Source: Adineta steineri (lineage: Eukaryota; Rotifera; Eurotatoria; Adinetida; Adinetidae). From it: DNA of 64,000 nucleotides. The notes beneath the pieces are model-generated. The model made no database searches. It worked only from the letters and a program-made list of their open reading frames with translations, and was not told where the DNA came from. The translations under genes and the position numbers were made by a program. Shown here in pieces: positions 15,001 through 23,900 of the stretch; positions within the stretch are counted from its first letter, which is position 1; each line of letters starts with the position of its first letter. The DNA lies in NCBI GenBank assembly GCA_905250115.1, contig CAJNOI010000046.1, positions 107,729-171,728 on the forward strand, written 5' to 3'.

Positions 15001-18000
15001 AGTTCACATTCCAAAATGAGTTGTTCACCTTCAGTTAATGTGGTTTTGTTTGCTTTGAGATCTTTAACAAATTTTGGTACTTTCTTTGTTACAGTAACCG
15101 GCACTTTATCACTTTCGACTTCTTTAACTCGAACTGAATAAGTACCAGTATGATCTGTTGGTTGAGCATTCTTAATTGTCAACTTAAGTTTTGGACCATC
15201 TTTTGTGAATTGAACATGCTCATTTTCTTCAATTGGTTGATCATCTTTCAACCAGACTATATCATCAAACGGTTTGTTCAGAGTACATTCAAAATTGAGT
15301 GTTTCACCAAGATCAAATTGTTTCTTATTGATTGTTAGATTCTTGACAAATTTAGGGATATCAGCGTTGACAGTTATTGAAACTGGTTTACTATCAACTT
15401 CATCATTAATTTTGACTGTATAATCACCAGATTCATCGAGTTTAATATTGTCAAGAGTAAACTTGATTTTCTTATCTTTAACATCTGTTTTCACTCGATC
15501 TTCCGGTACAAGTTCTCCGTTAATGAAAAGTTGAACATTGGTTGGTACTGTATCTAATTCACATTCGAGGACTAATTGTTCACCTTCAGTTAATGTGGTT
15601 TTATTTGCCTTAAGATCTTTGACAAATTTTGGTACTTTCTTTGTTACAGTAACTGGTATTTGATCACTTTCGACTTCTTTCACACGAACTGAATAAGTAC
15701 CAGTGTGATCTGTTGGTTGTGCATCTTTGATTGTTAATTTAAGTTTTGGACCATCTTTTGTAAATTGAACACGTGCATCTTCTTCGATGGGTTGTCCGTC
15801 TTTCAACCAGACTATTTCATCGAAGGGTTTATTAAGTGTACATTCGAAAGTAAGTGTTTCGCCAAGATCAAATTGTTTCTTATTGATTGTTAGATTTTTG
15901 ACAAACTTAGGAATATCAGCATTAACGGTAATTGAAACCGGTCTGCTATCAACTTCATCATTGATTTTAACAGTATAATCACCAGATTCATCAAGCTTAA
16001 TATTATCCAACGTGAATTTTATCTTCTTATCTTTAATATCAGTCTTAACACGATCTTCTGGGACTGTTTCTCCATTTATTTGAAGTTTGACATTGGTTGG
16101 TACTGTATCTAATTCACATTCGAGAACTAGTTGTTCACCTTCGGTCAATGTTGTTTTGTTTGCTTTAAGATCTTTGACAAATTTTGGTACTTTCTTTGTT
16201 ACAGTGACTGGTATTTGATCACTTTCGACTTCTTTTACGCGAACAGAGTATGTACCAGTATGATCAGTTGGTTGAGCATTCTTAATTGTTAATTTAAGTT
16301 TGGGGCCATCCTTTGTGAATTGAACACGTGCATCTTCTTCTATCGGTTGTCCGTCTTTCAACCAGACGATTTCATCGAAGGGCTTGTTGAGTGTACATTC
16401 GAAAGTAAGTGTTTCACCAAGATCAAATTGTTTTTTATTGATTGTTAAATTTTTGACAAACTTAGGAATATCAGCATTGACTGTGATTGATACTGGTTTA
16501 CTATCAACTTCATCATTAATTTTGACTGTATAATCACCAGATTCATCGAGTTTAATATTGTCAAGAGTAAACTTGATTTTCTTATCTTTAACATCTGTTT
16601 TCACTCGATCCTCTGGTAGAGGTTGTCCGTTAACAGAGAGTTGTACATTGGTTGGAACTGTATCTAGTTCACATTCGAGGACTAATTGTTCACCTTCAGT
16701 TAATGTGGTTTTGTTTGCCTTGAGATCTTTGACAAATTTTGGTACTTTCTTCGTCACAGCAACTGGTATTTGATCACTTTCAACTTCTTTCACACGAACT
16801 GAATAAGTACCAGTGTGATCTGTTGGTTGTGCATCCTTGATTGTTAGTTTAAGTTTTGGACCATCTTTTGTAAATTGAACACGTGCATCTTCTTCGATGG
16901 GTTGTCCGTCTTTCAACCAGACTATTTCATCGAAGGGCTTGTTGAGTGTACATTCGAAGGTAAGCGTTTCACCTGCATCAAATTGTTTCTTATTGATTGT
17001 TAGATTTTTGACGAATTTGGGAATATCAGCATTAACAGTTATAGATACTGGCTTACTGTCAACTTCATCATTAACTTTAAGTGTGTAATCACCAGATTCA
17101 TCGAGTTTAATGTTGTCTAATATGAATTTAATTTTTTTGTCTTTGATTTCTGTCTTGACTCTATCGTCGGGAACAGCTTCTCCGTTGATGTGTAGTTGAA
17201 CGGTTGTTGGTACAGTGTCAAGTTCACAATCAAGAAGTAATTGTTCACCTTCAAGAAGTGTTGTCTTGTTTGGTTTAAGTTCTTTAATAAATTTAGGAAC
17301 TTTTTTCGTGACTGTGACAGATACTTTGTCACTTTCTACATCTTTTATTTTAACTGAATAAGTACCGGTATGGTCAGTTGGTTGTGCATTCTTAATTGTT
17401 AATTTAAGTTTTGGACCATCTTTTGTGAATTGAACACGTGCATCTTCTTCAATTGGTTGACCATCTTTTAACCAGACTATTTCATCGAAGGGTTTGTTGA
17501 GTGTACATTCGAAGTCAAGTGTTTCGCCTGCATCAAATTGTTTTTTATTGATTGTTAAATTCTTGACAAATTTAGGAATATCAGCATTGACTGTGATTGA
17601 TACTGGTTTGCTATCAACTTCATCATTGATTTTAACAGTGTAATCACCAGATTCATCAAGTTTGATGTTGTCTAATGTAAACTTGATTTTCTTATCTTTG
17701 ATTTCTGTTTTAACTCGATCGATCGGTATATCTTGACCGTTTATTTGTAATTGTACTTTTGTAGGAATGGAGTCAAGTTCTGCTTCAATGATAAGTTGTT
17801 CACCTTCAGTTAACGTAGTTTTGTTTACTTTAAGATCCTTTACAAATTTGGGTTTTGGTATTTCTTCTTCTGCTTTTACTTCTTGAACTTCTTCTTTTAT
17901 TTCTTCCACCACTTCTGGAGTTTCTGGCACTGGCTCGGAAATTGGTTTCTGTAAAAGAAAAGAATGATGGATATGCTATTTTGGTAAAGTATGAAAAGAG

Positions 18001-19197
18001 AAATACTCACTTCTTCTTCTACAGGTTGTTCAACTTCTTCAGTTGGTTTTGGTTGCTGAAATAAAAAAAAAGAGTGTGTTAAATATTGTTGAAATGTATA
18101 GGAAAGAAAGTGTTATTTATAATGAGTTCTCCTTCGAAAACTCGTCTCTTATATAAATGTATTTATTTGTGGTCGCATTCAATAAAATACAAATCTATGT
18201 CATGTGAATGCATATATGCATTTTGTTATGTGAACTAGCTTGATTACTTCTTGCACTGGTTATTATGCAATGCTTTTTACGTTCAAAAGCGTTCTTCATA
18301 CATATGTTTGTATTCAAACGAATCGCATACTAATAAAAAACTCACTTCTTGTAAAGGTTTTTCTTCTTCAACTGGTGCAGGTTTCTCTTCTTCTACTGGT
18401 TTTGGTTTTTCTTCTTCGACTGGTTGTGGTTTTACCTCTTCAACCGGTGCAGGTTTCTCTTCTTCAACTGGTTGTGGTTTTACCTCTTCAACCGGTGCAG
18501 GTTTCTCTTCTTCAACCGGTGCAGGTTTGACTTCTTCAACTGGTGCAGGTTTCTCTTCTTCTACTGGTTGTGGTTTTACTTCTTCAACTGGTGTAGATTT
18601 TTCTTCTTCAACCGGTTTTGATATCACTTCTTCAACAGGTGCAGGTTGTTCTTCTTCAATGACAGGTGCTGGTTTTTCTACAACTTCTTCTGGTACAATT
18701 TCTTGTGTTATATTTTTCGGTTGCTATAAAATGAGAAATAATTTTTTTCTAGAAAAAAAATATATAATTTTTCTTACTTCTTCTTTTATTTCTTCTATTT
18801 TTGGTTTTCTTTGTAATTCAAATGATTCAGTTTCTTCATCTTCAAGTAAAATAGTTGTTTCTTCTTCTACTTCTTCAACATTTTCAATAACACGAACAAA
18901 TGGTGTTTCAAGTACTAAATGTGAATTTTCAAGTTTATAAATGCCTTGATCTTCTTTAGGTCGTAGATCTTTAACAGTTAATGTATATGATTTTCCATTA
19001 TCTCCTATTTCAATGGTAATTCGATCGTCTTTAAGTTGATCTAATGGTACATCATTTAATTTCCAAACTAAACTTTCATCAGGTGTTTTATCAAATTCAC
19101 ATTGAATAGTTAATGTTTCACCTTGTTCAAAAACATCTTTTGGTAAATGAAGAGCATCATGAACAATAGGTTTAGGTAAAACTTTTAAATTCATTAA
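1..19197 (-). CDS. Titin/UNC-89-like giant tandem-Ig protein (partial, both ends missing)
   Basis: A multi-exon minus-strand gene entering from the assembly gap at 19198 and leaving the window at base 1. I count about 54 I-set immunoglobulin domains of roughly 90 residues, with the usual core (Cys or substitute in strand B, a W-[FYL]-[KR] motif, and D-x-G-x-Y in strand F). No fibronectin III or kinase domain is visible. Exons with supported GT/AG borders include 18778-19197, 18346-18723, 18011-18055, 11738-17948, 11016-11678, 10489-10959, 9806-10144, 9597-9740, 7368-8192, 3317-6986 and 2102-3200; six more Ig domains follow in short exons between 60 and 2050. Tandem I-set domains plus a P/E/V/K-rich segment are the hallmark of elastic sarcomere proteins (titin, kettin/sallimus, UNC-89), so a muscle cytoskeletal role is inferred. 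The start codon, any kinase and the C-terminus lie outside the window, so the exact orthology is open. Confidence 0.85.
2102..3200 (-). CDS. Titin-like gene exon with four Ig domains
   Basis: One open exon of the titin-like gene carrying four consecutive I-set domains (about 92 residues each). The acceptor is TTTTTTAG at 3201 and the donor AAAG|GTATGTG at 2102. Each domain starts with a hydrophobic F-x-[KQ]-x-L type strand A and keeps a strand-C tryptophan. Strand-B cysteine is replaced in the second and third domains (F or D-V-A), which is common in muscle Ig domains. The four are divergent from one another, unlike the homogenised array at 13430-17860. Confidence 0.8.
3317..6986 (-). CDS. 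Titin-like gene long exon with about 13 divergent Ig domains
   Basis: A 3.67-kb exon, open throughout. The acceptor is TTTTTTTTAG at 6987 and the donor GATGTG|GTAAGA at 3317. It encodes about 13 Ig repeats. Most begin with a P-[IVL]-x-[FVI]-[LIV] strand and contain W-[YLF]-[KRN] in strand C and D-x-[GA]-x-Y in strand F. The repeats are clearly homologous but strongly diverged from each other, so this is an older part of the array than the near-identical pairs upstream. The first domain is split by the 381-bp intron 6987-7367; the joined sequence reads VHKI-ES-IDAITG across the junction, which supports the splice. Confidence 0.82.
7080..7165. repeat. Hairpin-rich GGAGTC element inside a titin-like gene intron
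   Basis: Inside intron 6987-7367 lies CGGAGTCAAA-TT-TTTGACTCCG, an almost uninterrupted inverted repeat. It is followed by further GACTCC/CGGAGT copies (ACTCGACTCC, ATCGGAGTACTCCG). This is unlike the surrounding AT-rich intron and looks like a small non-autonomous foldback element or its remains. No coding capacity is seen, and target-site duplications were not identified. Confidence 0.5.
7368..8192 (-). CDS. Titin-like gene exon with three to four Ig domains
   Basis: An open exon of the titin-like gene. The acceptor TATCTTAAG at 8193 closes the 1404-bp intron that houses the nested receptor gene; the donor is ATTG|GTATGT at 7368. It holds two complete Ig domains (starting PPADFTKKL and PPSKITQPL), the C-terminal part of one split by the 1.4-kb intron, and the first strand of the domain continuing at 6986. 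Confidence 0.78.
8601..9575 (+). CDS. Rhodopsin-like 7TM receptor nested in a titin-like gene intron
   Basis: An intronless 324-aa membrane protein with seven hydrophobic segments. TM1 is near residues 18-40 and TM7 near 270-288 (LHGYPILIFF). A DRY-like position reads L-E-R-T after TM3, and a Cys in the TM2-TM3 region could pair with one in the second extracellular loop (the CALEISPCLIC segment). The C-terminal tail is short and polar. It lies entirely inside intron 8193-9596 of the titin-like gene, on the opposite strand, with its stop only about 20 bp from the host exon. It resembles the many small orphan receptors of bdelloid genomes; the ligand is unknown. The start is the first ATG after a pyrimidine-rich leader. 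Confidence 0.8.
   Translation: MNTTSSTDSIINIRPFRFYYYLLTWISASIGIGFLCLSLTRYIRHKYQRTYLTYVYHFSLGFSILLFLISTPLHTLTEYYSSFIPMVSSQQHLLLCNFDIITFFITSSGIGYSLAYASLERTFFIFYSQNIQLTLIRQFTPFLIIFSFLSIIITLFVLLSKCALEISPCLICYFNSFKFQFLWFLLQFLIPFLIMLFAIIFLIYRINIHTKRMRSSITRKRSKNKFQRILIHLNIYNIYYMLSICPLNIYVFLRLSMNIKQQTIEILLINYSFISLHGYPILIFFLTKVKQPVRIKYFQEQKPAPYIIVTHPSSHVDEYERTRL
9597..11678 (-). CDS. Titin-like gene: four exons carrying about five Ig domains
   Basis: Exons 11016-11678, 10489-10959, 9806-10144 and 9597-9740 of the titin-like gene. They have donors AAAG|GTAAAA (11016), CAAG|GTAACA (10489), AAAG|GTTTAA (9806) and CAAG|GTAAGA (9597). Several Ig domains are split by introns within the domain, unlike the long single exon upstream. 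A short acidic/Ser-Pro linker (EEKVRSPSPKLESTEE) separates two domains, a possible phosphorylation-rich spacer. Confidence 0.75.
10205..10335. repeat. GC-rich palindromic element in a titin-like gene intron
   Basis: Intron 10145-10488 contains GGTGGGCG...CGCCCACC (perfect 8-bp arms, 12-nt loop). About 85 bp later a related second copy reads GTTGGCGGCGCTCACCCGCC. Both are preceded by a similar A/T tract (GAAATTTAG / GAATTTTAG), so two diverged copies of one unit lie in direct orientation. GC content is far above the intron background. This is probably a small MITE-like insertion. Confidence 0.5.
11738..17948 (-). CDS. Titin-like gene giant exon: 22 Ig domains including eight two-Ig units
   Basis: A single 6211-bp exon; acceptor TTTTACAG at 17949 and donor GATGCTG|GTAAGA at 11738. 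After a short acidic lead-in come 16 Ig domains alternating between two types. Type A (strand A PKFVKDLKANKTTLTEGEQL) lacks the strand-C tryptophan and reads [VL]-x-[VL]-x-[LV]-x-[IV]-N-G. Type B (PKFVKNLTINKKQFD) keeps IVWLKDGQPIEED. Six further, more diverged Ig domains follow. Type A ends with a D-E-S-G-D-Y-T strand and type B with D-H-T-G-T-Y-S. The exon has no internal stop or frameshift across 2070 codons, so the array is under coding constraint. Confidence 0.88.
13430..17860 (-). repeat. Coding tandem repeat: eight copies of a ~555-bp two-Ig unit
   Basis: Eight tandem units of about 185 codons, each one type-A plus one type-B Ig domain. The DNA itself is highly similar from unit to unit; stretches such as AAATTTGGGATATCAGC-like strings recur with few changes. 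This points to recent unequal crossover or gene conversion. The unit at the 5' end is the most diverged. Assembly collapse or mis-joining is possible in such arrays, so the copy number should be treated as a minimum. Confidence 0.85.
18011..18055 (-). CDS. 45-bp micro-exon of the titin-like gene (P/E-rich)
   Basis: A 15-codon exon encoding QPKPTEEVEQPVEEE between acceptor TTTTATTTCAG (18056) and donor GAAGAA|GTGAGT. It starts and ends in phase 0, like its PEVK-like neighbour. It could therefore be skipped without changing the frame, a typical arrangement for alternatively spliced elastic segments. Confidence 0.7.
18346..18723 (-). CDS. PEVK-like exon of the titin-like gene
   Basis: A 126-codon phase-0 exon made almost only of P, E, V, K, A and Q. 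The 10-residue units have the form EEEKPAPVEE / VKPQPVEE, encoded by a roughly 30-bp minisatellite that is nearly identical between copies. PEVK segments act as entropic springs in titin family proteins; an elastic role is inferred from composition and from the adjoining Ig arrays. Acceptor at 18724 (TTTTATAG) and donor at 18346 (CAAGAA|GTGAGT). Confidence 0.78.
18778..19197 (-). CDS. Titin-like gene exon with one Ig domain, cut by the gap
   Basis: Encodes one I-set Ig domain (from LPKPIVHDALHLPKDVF to LETPFVRVIE; strand C WKLNDVPL, strand F DQGIYKL). An acidic, Glu-rich linker follows, running into donor GAAGAA|GTAAGA. The 5' end is lost in the run of N at 19198. It is the most upstream part of the titin-like gene that can be read here. 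Confidence 0.75.
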
Positions 19198-19888
19198 NNN
19201 NNNNNNNNNNNNNNNNNNNNNNNNNNNNNNNNNNNNNNNNNNNNNNNNNNNNNNNNNNNNNNNNNNNNNNNNNNNNNNNNNNNNNNNNNNNNNNNNNNNN
19301 NNNNNNNNNNNNNNNNNNNNNNNNNNNNNNNNNNNNNNNNNNNNNNNNNNNNNNNNNNNNNNNNNNNNNNNNNNNNNNNNNNNNNNNNNNNNNNNNNNNN
19401 NNNNNNNNNNNNNNNNNNNNNNNNNNNNNNNNNNNNNNNNNNNNNNNNNNNNNNNNNNNNNNNNNNNNNNNNNNNNNNNNNNNNNNNNNNNNNNNNNNNN
19501 NNNNNNNNNNNNNNNNNNNNNNNNNNNNNNNNNNNNNNNNNNNNNNNNNNNNNNNNNNNNNNNNNNNNNNNNNNNNNNNNNNNNNNNNNNNNNNNNNNNN
19601 NNNNNNNNNNNNNNNNNNNNNNNNNNNNNNNNNNNNNNNNNNNNNNNNNNNNNNNNNNNNNNNNNNNNNNNNNNNNNNNNNNNNNNNNNNNNNNNNNNNN
19701 NNNNNNNNNNNNNNNNNNNNNNNNNNNNNNNNNNNNNNNNNNNNNNNNNNNNNNNNNNNNNNNNNNNNNNNNNNNNNNNNNNNNNNNNNNNNNNNNNNNN
19801 NNNNNNNNNNNNNNNNNNNNNNNNNNNNNNNNNNNNNNNNNNNNNNNNNNNNNNNNNNNNNNNNNNNNNNNNNNNNNNNNNNNNNNNN
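19198..19888. other. Assembly gap (run of N)
   Basis: 691 undetermined bases. The titin-like gene (minus) enters from the left side and the F-box-family gene (plus) from the right side. The gap therefore hides upstream parts of two genes that point away from each other, and its true size may differ. Confidence 1.
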
Positions 19889-20565
19889 AATAAAGATGAT
19901 AAACGAAAATTACCATTTGTTGAAGATGGATATAATACATCAGTTACATCAAATGTAAAACAATCTCAATATATGAAAAATCTTATGATTATAAAATCTA
20001 ATGATTTATTTCGATTAAATACAGACTTTAGTTGTGTTTATAAAATAATAACTTATTTATCAATTAATATTGAATTACCACCACAAATAACTGAACTTGT
20101 TATTACTGATGAAACACGTAAATATTTTTGAATAAACATATAAAAAAAAACACTGAATTGATTATTTTACTAAACTTTTAAGGCATTGCGTCGATAAATT
20201 CTATAATTCAACCATCAATTCGTCATTTAACTGTCGAACGTGTTTTAAAAGATGAAACAGAAATTGGTATATATGCTCATCAATTTCCTAATGTCAAATA
20301 TTTAAAATTATTTTTTCCATATGACGAATTTCGCTTTATTAATTGTTTACAGACCGTATTCACTGTAACTGACAAAACTAATGGAAATCGTCGAAGATGG
20401 CTTCAACTAATAAATTTTTCAACTAAAGCATTATATAACACATCTCGTGTTATTTTTGATGAAAATGACATACATCATTGGCTTATTAATAAAACTGATT
20501 TAAAATATGTTAAAAATAGATTTTATGCTGATAAATTTGATGGAATGTTATTTATTTGGTTTTAG
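19889..20565 (+). CDS. C-terminal part of a bdelloid F-box-family-like (LRR-like) protein, 5' end in gap
   Basis: Two exons: 19889-20117 (donor ACAC|GTAAAT) and 20183-20565 (acceptor CTTTTAAG), joined in frame with a stop at 20563-20565. The protein contains IRHLTVERV and FPNVKYLKLFFP strands, resembling irregular leucine-rich repeats. It ends in a W-L-x-x-[KN]-T-D-L-K ... F-x-x-W-F tail that I associate with a large bdelloid family that usually starts with an F-box. The F-box itself would lie in the gap, so the assignment is an inference. If correct, it would be a substrate receptor of an SCF-type ubiquitin ligase. Confidence 0.5.
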
Positions 20566-20782
20566 AATTTTTTTTTAGTGAAGTGATCGTATTGAACGAA
20601 TAAAAAAATAAATAGTAAAATGAGTGTTACTTTTTTATTTGATCATTTCCAATATTCAGTTACTAATATAATTCAAATCGTATTTCGGAATGTGATTAAG
20701 ACCCGTATTTTATTCAGTTAATGATGATTTTACAAAAGCATTCATGATTAAATAGCTTGCTTACAACATAAAAATTTATAAT

Positions 20783-20860
20783 CTTGAGGGCGTGAGTGTG
20801 GTTGCTCATTTGGGTAAGGTGTGGGTGTATAAAGGAAACATAGGAAACCACACCCTCAAG
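20783..20860. repeat. GTGTGGG/CCCACAC imperfect palindrome between convergent genes
   Basis: Starts CTTGAGGGCGTGAGTGTGG and ends AACCACACCCTCAAG, so the two arms pair with one bulge. The interior contains GGGTAAGGTGTGGGTGT. It lies between the stop of the F-box-family gene (20565, plus) and the stop of the 7TM receptor gene (20928, minus). It belongs to the dispersed family described in the findings. Confidence 0.7.
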
Positions 20861-20927
20861 ATGAATGATATTAACAGATTTAATAAATACATAAGTAAAA
20901 GGTGAAAATTCGTAGCGTTTATCTATG

Positions 20928-23900
20928 TTATTGAGACAAAGTACGGCAACGTTTGAGTGAATTAAAAAGAGTAGTTTTATAAAGATGAGATGGTAATACA
21001 AAAATGAATAGTATTGCTGTATGTGGAATAAATGAGACAAAAAATGCAGTTAAATAAACCAATGTAAATGTTGATCCAGTTCCACTATAATAATGATCAT
21101 TACATACATAAAGAAAAGAAACGATTAAACGTGGTAAAGCAAATAATGCTAAGAAAAGAGGACCAATAATAAGATGTTTATGTTCACGTAGTTGTTGTAA
21201 CCAAATAAATTTTTCATTTTCTTTTTTTATTATTTGTTTAGCTCGAGTAGTTTTAATTATAACTATTAAAGATGAGATAATATGAACAAAAAATGGACAT
21301 ATAAGATGAATAATATCCATTATTGAATTATATTTATTAAACCAAGATGCACTTGGATATTTTACTACACACCAACCTCGTTTACCTTCTGGTTCAATAA
21401 AAACATGTCGATGTAATGGATCATGAATCTAATTAAAATGAAGAAGACAATATTTAAATATAAGCAAAGAATTTACTGTAATGAGTATATTGAATAACAG
21501 AATTATCCATACAAGCCATCGAGCAATTAATTGACTTCTTTTCTGATTAAAACTGATACCAAGTATAATATTTATAAGTCTCTCAATAGATACACAAACA
21601 TTCAACCAAGTTGCACATTGAGGTAAATATTTAAGAAAAAATTCCATAAGTAAACATGATATATAGTTTGGTATTGTTGATGAAGGAATTTTAATAAGAT
21701 AGATCATTTTAATAGAAAATATAATTAATGTTCCAATACTAAATAATGATGAATACAAAAGATAAATTCCACAACCAACTTTACGTGTATTTGAATGGAT
21801 AAATGTTATTGTAGATAAACTATTAAAAATAATTCCAAAAGAAATCATAACAAGACTAATGATTAAATAAATATTTGTAATTAATGGTGATGTATCAATA
21901 TATGGACCAAGTAAAGCATCAAGTGATAATGAATAATTATGAACGGAAAATTGACAATATGTACCATATGAACAAACAGGACACAAACAAAATGTTTCCG
22001 TTGGACATTGACGAAAGTTTTGAACACAAATACCTTCATTTTCACAAATATTTTGTTTTAAATCACAATTAAACATTTCAGTTTTTTTCATTGGAAAACA
22101 ATGCGAATACAGATAAGATAAATCTGAAGAAAAATAATCGAACAATTTAATTAAACATTTCAATTCATGTCTATTTATTTACCTAAATTTGAATAACATA
22201 AACATAAATTAAAATCATCAGAATAACATTGTAAATTGCTGTTGCTTTTACATATTAATTGATGATCAGATGTATTATTAATATTAATTATATTTTTATA
22301 GTTCATATTTATAGAACGAAGTTCTCGTATATGTAAACATCGAGTGTGGCTTTGAATGTTACCAGAATAATCCTTGAAAATACCAGCATAATCATAATTA
22401 ATCGTCACAAAATAAAAATTTTCTCGGTCATTTTCATTTCTACCAAATGATTGTGCAATTACAATTTGTAACATATTCGGTAAATAATAACCAGATCTAA
22501 AAATGTAAAAGAAAAACTTCATACATGAAGAGAGGAAGTATTTCTGTAGGTATTTAGCTCAGAGAAGCCCTTATAGTTGATTAGAAAGACTGAAAACTGA
22601 AATAGTTTAAGATTTATCACAGGGACCACGGCTGTAGTTTTGAATAATTTTTCAGACCATTATCAGCGGTTAAGCTGCATGGCTTACACTTCTACGTGCG
22701 AAAGAAAGCAATTTATTCCTTAAATTTCTTTTGTTTTCTGGATTATTTAAATGGTATCTGACTAGTCGTATAGTATTGAAGAGCAATCTGGCAAACGTTT
22801 TTACATGAATGTTTCTCTAAAAAACTTGGTTGAAAAAGAAAGCTATTGCTTCTCATAAAGAACCGATTATCATTAAACTTTTCTGCATAGATTTCGCTAA
22901 GAAAGTATAGTGATTGATCACAAATAATCGCTATTACTTCCTATATTTTTCTATATAAACATTGACTTCTCTTTTATAATCAAAATAAATAGTAAATTTT
23001 GTTTTATTCAAATAAATACGATTGCTTTTCTTTTAATAATCATCGAAATAAACTTACTCAATATCTACTATCACCCTACGTTCTTCTATATTATAAATGA
23101 TCAGACCATTATGAATAACATCTGATGAAATTTTTCTGAAGATTGTATATCGTAATGTATCGTTGTCCTTCATAATATTAATAAAATGAAAAAGGAAACC
23201 TTCCGTATTAAGTATTTGTTGTTCTTGTGAAAATTTTATTATTATTTTTGCTTTATTAAATTGACAATTCGGTCCCCAAAAATGTTCTCCACATAAACAT
23301 TGGTATTGTGTTATTGTACGTTCATCTAATGGTATGCAACGACCATTATTCATACAAGGATTTGAATTACAAATATCAAATGAAACACGACATTGAGGTC
23401 CTAGTCGTCCTTGACTGCAAACACAAATATTAGGTGTAACACAAGCCGATCCAGTTGAACATGTATATTGACATTGATCATTATTAATAATACATATAAT
23501 TTGTGATGGATTATTATTAATTGATAAAACACACTGATGATTATTAAGATGAGAACAATAATCACACACAAAGCGATGAGATGGTTTTTCAGGTATGAAA
23601 AGTTGAATAGCAAGTCGATTAATGGGTAGAAATGTAAAAGATAAAGGACGATAAATCCATGATGACCAATAATTACTAATCATTTGGCGAATAGCAAATG
23701 CATCAATACGTACATAGATATTTTTGCGATCGAATGTTGTTGTATAACGTGGATATGGTAATGTGATCACAGTTTTTTTTTGACAATCAAGACGAGATAC
23801 ATAATAAATATATTCCGAACTAATAATTGTTTCGGAATGATTGTTATTATGGATGAGCATTATAACCAAAGAAAATGAATCATATTGTTGATCAAAATAA

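Noticed and set aside
18251..18940. Long plus-strand open frame rich in S, T and G (SSSTGAGFSSSTG repeats)
   Set aside because: It is the antisense shadow of the PEVK minisatellite exon; the minus strand fits the titin-like gene with proper splice sites.
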